From Paramarasmius palmivorus (taxonomy: Eukaryota; Basidiomycota; Agaricomycetes; Agaricales; Marasmiaceae), in NCBI GenBank assembly GCA_037176845.1, contig JAYKXP010000020.1:186001-250000 (forward strand): a stretch of 64,000 nucleotides of DNA. Reading direction: 5' to 3'. A model generated the notes under the pieces. It was given only the letters and a program-made list of their open reading frames with translations. It was not told where the DNA came from and searched no databases. Of the stretch, positions 35,987 through 50,473 are shown one piece after another. Position 1 is the stretch's first letter, and each line of letters starts with the position of its first letter. Position numbers and translations under genes: made by a program.

Positions 35987-37660
35987 CTATCCTCGCAGCG
36001 GTCTGCCGTTGGCTGTTCTTGTCGCATCCGCCTTGCCGACGATCACCCATCCAGTCAAGAGAGAAGATACTGCCAACATGAGTGATGTTGCCGAGAGGAC
36101 AGCATACCTTGCAGAGGATACACCAGTAAGCAAGGATACGACGACGAAGATGTTGAGGGGAACACGGAAAAGGGCAGAGAGCTAGGAAGATGACGCATAA
36201 GTTTGATATATCCTTAAATCGAGCCGAGAAACAACGTACTGTGGCTCTGTGCTCGTTTGAAATCAACGTGCCTCGCAGCATTCCCTGTACAGGATAGTAC
36301 ATCCCAACACATGCTTCAAACAGACAGAAAGCAAAGAAGCGAGTATGCTCCTCTTTACTCTTGATACTAACAGCCAGAGCTAATGAACTTACTGCACATA
36401 CTGCAGAGCTCAATTTAGCATGGAGTGTGAGGGAGTTATCGGTTTTGTCTGCAGATGCAGACGTGGCAGAAGGATTGGGTAATTGTGCGTTAGAGACTGG
36501 AGGTGCGACGTGCGAGACGATCACAGTGTACAGAAGGGATCCGAGCATCATGCTAACCATGAATGCCGAGAAGATGTAGCCAAGAGGAAGCTGGGTAAAC
36601 GCGTAGGAAGCTTCTTGAAGTGATGGGACCCATAGAAAGACGAAGAGGTACATTCCACCTTCGAAACAGGTCTGAGTGAATCCCAAAACGAGAAGAAGAG
36701 GATCTATTAGACGAGGGATGAATGAACATGAATCTGATGGATGAAACAAAACGCACCTTTCTGAACAATTCTCCAAGCCTGACCGAGTCTGCGTGTTTGG
36801 AAGAGATCTCCTCCAGCAGATGTTGCACCCCCAGCTTCTGTGCTATTTCCAAAATTCTCGGACCATGTTCCCCGAATGACTACGTAAGACAACGCCAACA
36901 GGGCACCGCTGGCAACAAAAGGACTGGCAAAGGAATGTGTGTAGCCCACAAGCTGATTACTGACGACTCCTGAGCCAGCAGCGACGAATCCATTGACCAA
37001 AGTCGCGCGTCCGAGGATCAGCGAAAGATCTGACTGAGGCAAGCCCATGGTCTGGGACGCGGAGACGACCCATGATTCGAATGCGGAGAAGAGGATAGAA
37101 GTAGATATGCCGCCGAATACGCGACCTAGGAGGAGGATAGGAAGGTATGGGAAGAGGATGCAGCAGCAGGTGATAGTGTATGTTACACAGAACACGAGGC
37201 AAAGTCGTCGGCGCCCACTATGGGTTGCTATAAGCAAAGAACAAGGGAAAGGTGATGATACGCACTATTGGTCTGCCCAAGCTCCGACGAGAGGTGCTGT
37301 GAGACCTGCAGACACGAATCCGGTGACGAACAAAACCGCGACGAGACGTTCAGGGAAGCCATATTGTTCTCGGTACAGAGAATAGACGTAGGGGCCTTGT
37401 AACCAGTCGGCGCCTGTAGATGACACGTCGAAGTGAGTCTTATGCCACAACCTCGAAAGAGAACGATACGCACACATAACAATAGCGTAGACCACGAGAT
37501 ACTGTCGCATCAACACCGAAAGCATTACTGAACCACTCTTTTCACGGCGCGCATCTGCATTGGAGGCCGATTTCCGTTTGGACACTTGGTGTTCAATGAA
37601 CAAGGAAACGACGCATATTCCAGTGAGCCAGAGCAACTGGCGTTCGTAGAAATCGCTCAT
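35987..37660 (-). CDS. MFSD5-type major facilitator (molybdate-anion transporter family)
   Basis: Twelve-helix membrane carrier. MFSD5-family proteins in algae and humans transport molybdate. The start MSDFYERQLLWLTGICVVSL at 37660 is followed by CADWLQGPYVYSLYREQYGF (family signature), the loop-2/3 motif ADQYGRRRLCLVFC, GRVFGGISTSILFSAFESW, GFTQTCFEGGMYLFVFLWVP, FAFCLFEACVGMYYPVQGM, RGTLISNEHRAT, LSALFRVPLNIFVVVSLLTG and the last helix. All joins use GT-AG introns of about 50-60 nt in correct phase: the donor at TGCAD and the acceptor before TGGGCGC restore conserved residues. The stop is at 35987. The motif set is specific enough for the family, but the substrate in this fungus is inferred. 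Confidence 0.88.
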
Positions 37661-38929
37661 CCTGGCGTTGATGATGTGGTCGTTTCAGTGAGAGAAATTT
37701 TTGTTGAATCCAGTGTTGAGATCTTTGAATGTGTTGGGAAAGAAGTGATGGCCCTATCAGCTATCTCCACTGCAGTGATGCTTATACATTGGCAATGTTT
37801 GGCGAAATTCGAATGAGTTAGGGTCCGAAAACGTTTCTCGTCTGTATTGAGCTACGGAGTCTCGCATTTAGCATAGGTATGTGATACATGGTTATGTTCA
37901 ACATAAAACGAAGGGACTCTGAACGAGCTACGAAGCAAGGTTGGCACAAGGAACACTAAGCATAATCATTTCAGGGAGACTGCCGGGGCGCCATGCATAT
38001 GTGTCATGATAATCATCAAGTCTGTGTCAGGCTAATCGCTAATTGCGCAGAGCTCAGTGGAGAAACCGTCTATGGAAAGCCTAGGTGGCAAGAGGAGCCC
38101 GAGTCGCTGCCAGAATTCGAACACGGTCTCAAGTGACCGCGACACGATTGCTCATTTGTCCGGTCTTGTGTGAGTTGTCCCCGATGATTCGGATGAAAGC
38201 AGGGACTAGAGCCATCTGGCAGCATTCCGGAGTCCGCAGTCGTTCGATTGGCACTCAATTCACTCCACATCAAGCATCAAACGGCAGCCAAGTAAGTCCG
38301 AATTAAGATTCCTGCAGCGCGCGTTGGTGCAGCTCGGACCATGTTGTGCAAGGCGCAAGGGAAAGGCGTGGTCAATAAGAGATCCCCGAGGGCCGGCCGA
38401 AGCTTGAGCCTGAGTTATCGGCAGTGCACCGGATTTGAGCCAATTTCACGAAAGGATAGCATAATACTCACCAACACCCTCGTGGACTTTCTGAATTAGA
38501 CAAGTGTTGGCGAGGTATGAACAGGGGACGAGTAATTCAAGCTACAGAGAGGAACATGATGGTTACGGATCAAGCGCCATTTAGCGCCCAACCTTCTCTT
38601 TTCACCACCATCATGTGCAGCACTCGGGATGGTCAAACGAATCCCAGCGGAACGCCAAAGTTAGTGGGGTAGAAGGAAGGCCGGGTATTCATAGATATCA
38701 GGAAAATAATTCATGCGTCGTCAAAAGATCCACTGTAAGTCTTACTTAACATAATTCCTCGCGGTTCACCACTGATAGCGACCGTCACGAGAAGCCCATT
38801 CCCAACAATCTCAAATTGCACTCCATGTCGTCCTTATGACCTTTGCGCAACGGTCCGGCAGCCTCAAGATCAGAACCCAACTTGAGGCACTCCATCGTTC
38901 CTTAATTCCTCCTTCCAACGACAGGGTCT
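37661..38929. other. Divergent intergenic region of 1.27 kb
   Basis: Promoter region for the transporter (minus) and fucosidase (plus). Short frames only; no RNA gene or repeat recognised. Confidence 0.4.
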
Positions 38930-41900
38930 ATGAATCGAACTCTAATGCGCTATTTCCAGTCGTTTCGCCTGCTCAATGTCGTGTCAGCTTTGACATGCGA
39001 CATCATGCAGTCCCAAGTCGACCTTTCCCCATTTTTGAACAACAAAGCCGCGGCATTGACTGGGTACTCCACTGCTAATTTTGACAACCATAATGGTTCA
39101 TATCCGGCAGAGTACTTACCGCAAGGCCTCTTAAACGAAGCAAATATCGAGTACCAGCTACCGAATTGGAGCTCCCCCACTGGAGTCAACGATAATATAA
39201 ATTGTTCTGGCCAGACGATCGAGCTTCCAAGAGGAAGGTACCATTCGTTCAATTTCCTAGGCGCCACGGATGGGACAGCTTCGGAGACTGTAAACGGAGA
39301 GTTTGTTGCGATATACGAGAGTGGAGAAACAGAGAATTTGGGGTTCGTTGTTCCGCCTTGGTGGTCGAGGAACCCAAGCGATGGGTGAGCAAATTGGCAC
39401 CGTCAATTTCCTCGTTTCTTTTCTGATCTTTCTGCAGACCGGTCACCGCTCCATTCTTGAATCAAGGTTATATCAACGCAAACGGGTCCACACACATCAA
39501 TGGTACGCACAAGTCAATTCATACGTTTTTGCTACCGACCTGACCCTTGTTGTAGGGAATGTATCGCGCATGTTCACTTTTCAGCATCACCTGGACAACT
39601 CCAAGACCCTGGTCAGCTTAATTTTACCCAAGTAGGCATCGGCTTTACCTTCTCCATTGTTCTCGTGTGCTGATCCGCCACGCAGCCAGACGGTTGCCTC
39701 TGAGCTCAACGGAGTCGCCAGCATTCACATCTTTGCCATCACTCTTTTGTCAGTGAACGACACATGTTTGTACAGCCCTGAAAGACCTCTTTTGAACGTC
39801 CAGAACGTGAGGAGTACAACAAAGTAAGCGCTAATCATTTTATCAACCTACTGACGTCGCTCAGCTGTGTACCCTATGTAGTTTCCGCACGATCAATCAA
39901 ACAGAAGTTCAGCTGGTTGAGGTTACGGTAAATAATCTCGCAGTGTCGGCAAACTCCTCAGATACATCAACTTGGTTGATCGAGCCCGTCCAACTTTCGA
40001 TCTCGTCCCATTCGGTACACACTGTCATTCCAGCGACTATCAATCGACTGCGTGGTGGTGATCAAGTCCAGGTCGTCGTTGGCATTGTCAACGCGGATGG
40101 GGTCAATCCTGGCACAGTGGTTGACGGTGTCAGGGTCCTTGTTGATGGCGAGGCTCTGAATGGTTCGTGGAATATTTTGGCCGGGATACCCGAATACCAA
40201 TATGGCGACGAGAGTTTGCGTACCCACGAAAGCCCGGAATGGTTTAATAGCGTCAAATTCGGAATATTCGTTCACTGGGGTGCGTCTCGGTTCTCTATCT
40301 TACAGTAGTGCATGCCTCTGATCAATTCACGTAAAATAGGTATTTATTCTGTACCGGCTTGGACGGTATCAGGAACTCAATATGCAGAATGGTATTGGTA
40401 CTGGCAACACAATCCTGCGAATGAATCGTCTGCCGTATGGTCGTATCATAGAGAAACATATGGTGCCGACTTCTTGTACGATATGTTTTTCCCGAATTTC
40501 ACAGGAAGCGAATGGACAGCAGAGGGATTACTGCAGTTCGTTCAGGACAGCGGTGCAAAGTATTATGTTCGTACCAAATTCGTCCGTTCTATGCCTCTCG
40601 TCATCAGCTCAGGTTCCTCTGAACCCAGGTCATCACGTCAAAGCACCACGACGGATTTGCGCTCTTTGATACTGGGAACTCATCTTATCGCAATTCATTG
40701 ACCTATGGACCCAAGTGAGTTCAGATCCACGCACCCGTGTTACGATCATCGCGCTGAAGGGCTCGAACTCTAGACGTGACTTAATAGGCGAACTCACCAA
40801 TGCCACAAAAGCTCACAATGCGCGTTACGCCGACTTTCCGGACAGGCATATCTACCACGGGCTGTACTTTTCCTTACCAGAATGGTTCAATCCCGCGTAC
40901 GCAAAGTATGGGTTTGCAGGTGGCGGCGACGATCTTTACCATCGCAGGAGCAATGACCCCAATAACCCGGGTTTCAACATCCTGCAGAGAGTTGGCTGGG
41001 CGGGTGGTTTGGCAAAGTGAGTAAACGAACGTTACGTTCTTGGTGATCCGCCGATGTTGAGGGTTGCGTAGGAATGCATACAATGAAACAGCGCCCCCAG
41101 AACCATATACTGGCTATGTTGAAGTTGATGATTATTTGCAAGACATCATGAAGCCCCAGATGGAGGCTTTGATGTATAAATATAATATGGATATCTGTGG
41201 TGTGATATTGGGGGACCAACGGCGTACAACGAAATTGGTCAGTAATACTTATTGTTCAATAGTACAGATTTGACAACCGGCGGCCGTATAGCCCCTTCAT
41301 GGTTCAACTGGGCAAGAGGCAACGGCCGACAAGTGGTAGCGAATGCCAGGTGCGGAGCCAATTATTCTGATTTTGACGTGAGCATCACTTTGTCCTTTCC
41401 AAAATATCTCATCCTTATTCTTCTCCCGACAGAACCCTGAATACGCTTTGACCTCTCATGTCAAGACACGCAAGTGGGAATCAAATGAGGGATCAGATCC
41501 TTTTTCTTATGGCTACAATCGAGATACGCCATTCAACAAATACCGAAACGCAACGTACATCCTGCATTCTCTCATTGATATCGTGTCCAAGAACGGGAAC
41601 TACCTTCTTGATGTAGGGCCCACCGCCAATGGGACAATAGTCCAACCATCGAGAGATAGTCTGCTAGCAGTGGGCAACTGGTTGAAAGTTGCGGGCGATG
41701 CGATCTATGATACGCAATATTGGTATGTCGCTGCGGAGGAGGGCAATTTACGATTCGTGAGTTCTATTCATAGTCGGTCTTGTTTCTGTGATGACCTCGA
41801 TGTCCTTTGGTGCCACAGACAACCAAGCCAGACGCATTTTACATTATTTCATTGACCTTCCCAATCAACGGGACGGTTCGTTCATCGTTACCTGTTCCGG

Positions 41901-42070
41901 TCAAAGAGGGAGATACAGTAACATTCCTGGGTTCAGATGGGAGTAACACAACAGCTCTCGAATGGCATTGGACTGATGACAACGTGTTCGAGCTGTTCAC
42001 TGACGAAACGGAGTTGAAGAAGGTAGACAATGCATGGGCGTTCAAGGTATCTTACGCCACCTTGCATTGA
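38930..42070 (+). CDS. Secreted GH29 alpha-L-fucosidase (one frameshift at the nucleophile motif)
   Basis: Retaining exo-glycosidase releasing L-fucose from glycans, expected outside the cell. A weak N-terminal signal (MNRTLMRYFQSFRLLNVVSA) precedes an Asn-rich N-terminal domain. The catalytic barrel begins with SVKFGIFVHWG, then WYWYWQHNPANESSAVWSYH, YYVITSKHHDGFALFDT, PKRDLIGEL, YHGLYFSLPEWFNP, APSWFNWARGNGRQVV, TRKWESNEGSDPFSYGYN and the C-terminal sandwich with NGNYLLDVGPTANGTI. In the nucleophile motif (usually DIMWCDIGGP) the DNA reads GATATC-TGTGGTGTGAT: one base is missing at 41195/41196, so WCDIGGPTAYNEI is out of frame with NMDI. Roughly 12 exons. The exact end (42070 or after one more intron) is uncertain. 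Confidence 0.84.
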
Positions 42071-42316
42071 TCATTAATCATTCTTCAGTCATGGTACACA
42101 TTTCATAGCGCAGATACTAGGAAGGGCCGCCGACCCTGATCTGATACTTGTTGCGCAGAAGTAAATTGTATGATGTATGGTACATTGTTGTATTTGATAT
42201 TCTCGAGCTGAACACCGTCCAAGCTCCAAAAGCCGCCCAGCGCTCTAGTGATCTAGCAAATGTGTCAACCTCATCACTCAAATGCTACTCCGAGATGGGA
42301 CACTCACCTGTCGCGT

Positions 42317-42830
42317 TCAGCAATGATAATTACCCGCAGGGTAAGCACACCCTTTCAATAACGTCCAGCTTGATCTGGTCGCGACTCGGAACTTCAGTGT
42401 ATTGCCACAGAGTAGACGAAATATGATCCTACCTAGGCTATACCTCGGAGGCGCAGAGTTTATGGCAGGTCTATTATCGCCCCGTACAAACGTCTCCCTC
42501 TGTGCGACTTTGAAATCGAGCCGAAACGTTGTACTTTCATCAATACTATCGGGTGTGGTATATCGACAAACGGGCATCGTAATCCGATTCGAGAGCGAAA
42601 CGTAGGCTGGGGGTGGCTGTTGGCATCCGGAAGAGTACTCTGCGTTTCCATGCCAGATATCAAAGACGGACGTTTGGCTGGTGCTCTTCTTTCCAGCTCC
42701 AGAGAATTCCTTCCGTCTCCGAGCCTGCTGTCTGAAATGAACCAAGACGGATCCTACGATGAGGACAAGAGCGCCAAAAGCACAGATAACGGATACGATT
42801 CAAGGGTGTGCTGGTTCTGTATGCCATCCT
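42317..42830 (-). CDS. C-terminal part of a possible single-pass membrane protein
   Basis: The minus strand reads a hydrophobic helix SVICAFGALVLIVGSVLVHF, a basic stop-transfer sequence RQQARRRK, then a polar tail with PPPAYVSLSNRI and APPRYSLG. This layout is common in basidiomycete single-pass surface proteins. No ectodomain exon could be placed with confidence upstream (42830-43100). The plus strand over the same bases also reads a hydrophobic-alternating frame (42402-42605), so coding strand is uncertain. Regions 42071-42316 and 42831-43173 show no other gene. Confidence 0.35.
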
Positions 42831-43173
42831 GGGGGATACGGGATAGAGGGGCTAATTGAATTGGGAGTAGATTCATGGGTCGCGCTTTTATTCGATGAAA
42901 GCTCACAGGAGTCGCAATGTAACGGCGGCGGCACCCCTTTAGTCTTACGCATTAGGGACCTCTCTGATACTTCTAGGGTCCCCATCGCGAATACCCCAAA
43001 ACCCAGAGTCAGCCCTCGATACTTGTGGTGACTTCAAATAATCCCGAAGAAGTTGGGAGTCAAGTGTGACCGTCTGCTTCCCAGGTGGTTTGAAGCAGAG
43101 AACCGTTATAGCGCGAATATAGACCTTTGGTTGAAGGTAAAAGGAGATTTGAAACTATTTGCGTCATACATAT

Positions 43174-45183
<2,010 letters not shown>

Positions 45184-45489
45184 AGATAAATATTGGAGTT
45201 TTGGCAGAAATAGCAGTGATCGTGCAAGGAAGACATTCTGCGGTCAGATGGAATTCGACCGGAATTTGAGAAGGGAATTTGCCATGGCCAAGTGGGTCAG
45301 ATGTTTTGGCTAACAGCCGAATTCCTTTTGCCTATCTCGCTTGCTTTATCCTCAACCTTGTATTATCGAATGTTTCTGAGTTTCTTGGAACCACAAACAA
45401 TTATAATGTATACACTATCATGTCGTCCGGGTGTATAAACAGTATATGGGTATTATTTTACGACTTATCAAAGTAACTGCATCAGCTTA

Positions 45490-47453
45490 TCACCTGTTCC
45501 CGCGAGAACTCCAGTAAACCCAACCCCCAATCTTCTTCCATTCCCTCGATAAACCATGTGGACTACCTCTAACATCTCCGACCGGTCCATACTTAACCCC
45601 ATATACAGCCATAGCCACGCCCAACACCAAGACAGCTCCAGCAACCATAGTCCTTCTGTCTCGTAAGTCAAGTACTCCCTTCCCAAACGGTCGTCTTCGT
45701 TTCCGTAGCTTGTTCCTTCTTTTCCGCTTCTCCGAGTGCGAGTACTCTGCAGTATCGGAATCGTCGTCACCTTCCTTGTTCTCGTCGTCCAGGGAGTCAT
45801 CGACCGGGTAAACGACAAGCTGAGGATAGTCGACCATGCGCTCTGCAGAGTCGTCACTGGGAAGATCGGATTCATTCTCGGACCATGTGAATACGACGCT
45901 CTGAGGGCCCATGATGTCCGAAAGCTTTAGTTTTAATGACGGATGGTTAGGTGGGTATTGTTCGTATAGCGTGTCGGATTGCTGGAGTAATGTGGAAAGC
46001 GGTATTGCTGGTTTGTGTAGTTTCGTCGCTTGAGCAGGAAGTTCTTGGCTTTGAGATGGGGATTTCGATGGTTCTTGTGGAGTGTTGCTGTGTTCGGAAG
46101 GGGCGGTTTCCGTTTCCTTCTCTGTGACGGGCTGTGGTTCGTCAAGGTGAGGCTGGTCGTCGGATTTCACGTCTTTGACGTCTCCAGCGTCTTCGATGAG
46201 CGTTGCTTCAGCTTCTATAGCCTCACTAGTCGATGCGTCTGAAGCATCTGATGCCACGATCGTAGCATCGTCGGCACTGGCTATACTTATGTCATTGGCG
46301 GTTTCCTCAGCCTTGATTCCAAGTTGGACGTCAGATGGCTCAGTTTGCTCCACTACGGGGGTGTGCGACTCTTCCTGGTCGGTCAAATCTGGCAGGCCAG
46401 TGAGAAGAGAATGGAGCATGCCCTCTTCCCCTTCTTCCTGAAGACGCAGTACTTCTTGCCTTCCGAGACAGAGTTACCTAGAAGGTGGTATTAGCACCTA
46501 AAGTCAGTGTTGGGCAAAGTGGACGTACCGCTATAGCTAGATAAACGACCATGATCGGTGGTCGACAAAGAAGATAGTCGAAAACGTGCTGAATCAATGG
46601 TAACGTGGGCATGTCATGGGAGAACAGGGTTAGAAGGTTGGAGAGTGCGAAGTAGGGAAGGGGCGTGTTCCTGCGAATGTGTGAACACCAAACACGTCGG
46701 AAAACGACTCGAATGCGTACTCTTCGAGAATTGCGGAGAATTCGGGATCGACTACTCGGAATAAACTTTTCATGAATCTATAACAATAGCGCTAGCATTA
46801 GTAAGGGTCTGGATCGGTGTGGGTATACGTACTTGAGCAATCCAACGACAGGTTCTAGCGTGGAGCCCATCGAATCACGAACTCGATGTAAACTGAGTTT
46901 TTCGACGCATCGGAGTTGCCCATTCGATGGTAAGGTGAGGAATAGAACTGTGACTATATCATGATATCCCTGAAGAACACATTCTTTGAGCGAGCTTTCT
47001 GGGTCACGGAGGCAAAGGCTTTACTTGAAAATAGTGGAGTTTAGGACGTTTTCGGAACACAGAGACTAGCAGCCGGTGAAGGTCCTCCTGCAGGGATTCT
47101 CTGCTCTTCTCTGGCGCGGCTGAGGTTCTAATGAGCAGATGTATAGATGCGAAATGGTGCTTCCGGTTCACCTACTGGATACAAAACGAAGCTACGGTCT
47201 GTATCCAGCCGTATCTGGTGTTCGTCTCGATGACTTTCCGAGGTTTCTGTATCGGCTAGAGGCTGGGAATCGCTGTCCTTGACGTGAAGAAGCTTCGGCC
47301 TGTAATTCGCTTCAGTACTCCTGGAAACAGGATTCAGCCAACGAGCACGCACCATATTGATTCCCTCTCTTTCCCAAAACCTCCAGGAGAGATGCTTTTC
47401 TTGCGTAATTCCTGCCAGTCGATCGGGACAGGTGTTTTGGAATCCTCGGCCAT
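45490..47453 (-). CDS. GYP8: TBC-domain Rab GTPase-activating protein, TBC1D20/Gyp8 type (one frameshift)
   Basis: ER/Golgi-associated GAP for Rab1/Ypt1-class GTPases. It starts MAEDSKTPVPIDWQELRKKS, then GGFGKERESIW joined across a 53-nt intron to PKLLHVKDSDSQP. The TBC domain includes LQEDLHRLLVSVFRKRPKLH, YFQGYHDIVTVLFL and MPTLPLIQHVFDYLLCRPPI. A conserved acidic block EEGEEGMLHSLLTGLPDLTD follows, then a long acidic Ser/Thr/Pro-rich linker and a C-terminal membrane helix (TMVAGAVLVLGVAMAVYGV) as in TBC1D20/Gyp8. The canonical arginine-finger motif IxxDxxR lies in an exon region I could not fully resolve. Between VTLSR and RQEVLRLQ the frame shifts by one base near 46459-46465. Confidence 0.85.
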
Positions 47454-47504
47454 GCAAGTCGAGAGCAAGTTGGGCGTTCGGCGCTTATACGTCACAGCAC
47501 CTGC

Positions 47505-50244
47505 ATGCATCCTACCTCAACGTTCCCTCGCTCCCAAATACTTGTATCTGGTCTCAATTCCATCCAGTCGCTTGTTCCAGCAACATTAATATCTCAAGTC
47601 GAGTCGTTACTCGAAAGTCATCGGATTGAGGATGCTGCGGACTTGGCGGACCAGCAGCGTAAGAAGATACAGGGAAATATTATAGTGAATGAGGACGAGG
47701 TCTGAGCCTTTTCGATTTTGTGGCTTTTATTGACGGATATCCCTTTAGGTAGAGGAGCTGCGCTATGTTTATCAAAGGATAGGTTTCCAATGCTTCACCG
47801 AAACCTTGTTCGAAGACGCGGGGAAACACTTCTTCAATGGTGACCTCGATCCACGTCTCCTCGTCAGCTATTATCCAGAACTACGTGGTGATCTGTTCAA
47901 GCAGGAGGACTCGGTAGATGTTTTTGCCGGGGTGGCAGAGCGTATGCCGAAGGAACGTTCAGTCGACGACATTAGTACGTCTTTAATTCTTTCACTTTAT
48001 TTCACCATGTATCCCGGAGACACTACCCACATTGTTTCTCCTCTTCGTTCTCTCCTTTGGCGCCGACTCTCTTCCATTGACATGCACCCCCTTCCTGTGT
48101 TCGCCTCACCCACTCGCATTGCACGTTCCCCGTGTTGGAACTGATCAGTCGTGGCAAACCTAGTTAGGAATTACTCACCACATCTGTCACCAAATACGCG
48201 GTCTGCACCGCCTACTGCCGAGCTGCGCAAGATATTAGGCATGGCGGCTCAGGAGATGCTTGAGAGCTTTCTACGTAAGTGTAGAACGCGGAGAAAGGTG
48301 GACGATCAAGCCCGGAATAGCGACAAATGGCGTTCTACGTATGCGGTGTGTAATACACTTCTCCTTTCCTCATGGAGGCTCATACGTGATAATAGGTCGT
48401 CGATACGGTACTCGTGAAGCTATTTGCGCAATTCGAGAAAACCGCGGATCTGTACACCCTTCTCAACGAGGCTAACGATATTGTCGTATCGGAAGTGGAG
48501 CAGGTCCTTCAGAAGAACGGTCAATACAATGCGCTTTGTATGCTATACAAGCAACGAGGAGAGGACGATAAGCTACTGGATGCTTGGTCGAAGTAAGAGT
48601 ATCATTCATACGGTCTATGTCTCAAGTCAGTAATTGCTTGACTGTCAGGGTTGCCGATGGAGAATGGCTAGACGAAGACATCAAGGATCCCCTCTCAAAT
48701 ATAATATCTCTTGTCACGGATAAGAGAGATCGTACGCTATCGCAGAAGTGGGGACTATGGCTAACCAAAAGAGACCCTGAACGTGGCTTGAAGGTGAAAT
48801 CAGTGCGGCAAATCCAGTATTGTAACTTATTTGACCATTGTTTCTAGCTCTTAATGCCGGGAGGAAGCGGTCAAACGACGCAACAAACCAGAGGAAGATC
48901 AAGCACTACTCGAACAGCTCAAGGAAAGCAATCCAGCTGCTGCGCTTCAATTTCTGGAACATCTCATATTGCAAAGACGCAATGCAGTAAGCGGAAATTC
49001 TCTGTATAATGTCGGTCATGCTCACATCGTTTTCAGACGCCAGATATTCATATGCAATATGCCGAACTTGCGTAGACCAGCTTCTTGAATTACTGTCCGA
49101 GGATAGTATTTCCAAATTATGGCGAGCCAAAGGTAGGTATGGACAATGTTTGAAATATATCTGTACTGACTCGAGTTTGACAGCGTCATCATACTCTTCC
49201 AGCCGAACAGAATCTTCTGTACCATTCATCTCCTACTTTGCCTCCACAACACCCGATTCCGATGCTAAGAGAGTGCGACTAAAAACAGCGCTATTTTTGC
49301 AAGGGTCTAACCTGTATGACGCACGAGCGATAAGAGCACGATTAAGTCCACACGAGAAGATAATGAAGCTGGAGATGGCCATTCTACACGGCAAGGTAAG
49401 TACTGCGTTCGCCTTTTCTCGCCTCAAATTGACTCCGAAAATAGCTTCAGGATCATCATTCTGCTTTGTCGATACTTGCGAACGACATGCGCGATACCAC
49501 GACTGCAGAGGCATACTGCGCTCTTGGCGGTGAACTATTACCCACGAAGCTCGCGATGTCGATAGTGGAAAGTGTCCCCGGGCTGCAAAGTTGGAAGTCA
49601 TCGCCACTCTTCACGACCTCCAGACCAGTTGATGACGGACTCCGGAAGGAATTGCTCAAGGTGTTGCTGGAGGTCTACCTGACAGAATCGTATAGTATTT
49701 TCATCACGATCACTACTTCTCCCATCTCTGAACTCGTCTCTAGGGACTCTCGGCCAGAACGAGCTGCTCATTTACTCGACGCGCAAGCTGCCAGTCTTGA
49801 TGTAACAGATGTAGGCTATTTCTTGACCAACGTGCTAGCACTTTGACCTGACATTTTGCGCCTAGGTATTGACAATGATACCACCGGAATGGCCGGTACA
49901 GCTAATGTCTTCATTTCTATCTCGATCTTTTCGAAGACAGTTGCATCAATGTCACGAAGGCCGAATACTGAAGGCAATCGCCTCTGGCCAAAACCTTGAG
50001 GTTTGTTTCTTTCGCTATTGTGATAGATCTTTGTTGACGGTGCTGGGCTTAGGTGAAGGACCGTACGTGGCTTATTCTTCGAGATGAAGGCTATGATATT
50101 GAAGAGGAAGAGCCGATAAACGAAGAAGAGAAGGTGTTGGATGAGAAGGTACACCTTGCGGCGGAAACCGTAGATATCCCTCCTGAAGGAAAAGAAACTC
50201 GTTCAGATCGGACTACAGATACTACAGTTTCAGATATTCGCTAG
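47505..50244 (+). CDS. Vps39/Vps3 (TGFBRAP1-like) vacuolar sorting protein lacking its CNH domain
   Basis: Subunit family of the HOPS/CORVET tethering complexes on endosomes and vacuoles. Readable blocks: ILVSGLNSIQSLVPATLISQ, VESLLESHRIEDAADLADQQ, VVDTVLVKLFAQFEKTADLY with LYTLLNEAND (Vps39 domain 1), YNALCMLYKQRGEDDKLLDA, LEQLKESNPAAALQFLEHLI (clathrin-repeat-like) and the C-terminal Vps39 domain 2 region with QLHQCHEGRILKAIASGQN. Exons 47505-47699, then 47749 onward, all with GT-AG introns. Full-length members carry about 350 residues of CNH propeller first. Here the homology starts at what is normally the propeller's last strand, and the Gyp8 start (opposite strand) is only 52 bp away. 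The product is therefore truncated, or this is a rearrangement or assembly join. Confidence 0.82.
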
Positions 50245-50473
50245 CACTTTATCTGTATATGCACCAAGTAGCAAATTTGTGGCCCGTTGATGGGCACGGT
50301 ATCACTTTAAGTTAATGCTATCTCCATGCAATATGCTGCTTGCAATGATTCAGAGTTCTAAAAACATAACAAATGTGTTGAATTGAGCTATGTGCGTACC
50401 AAACAGAATGCGAAAGTTGTACAATACACGTCCAGGGTTCAAGAAATGCATATTAATCCATGTCCCAATCCTT

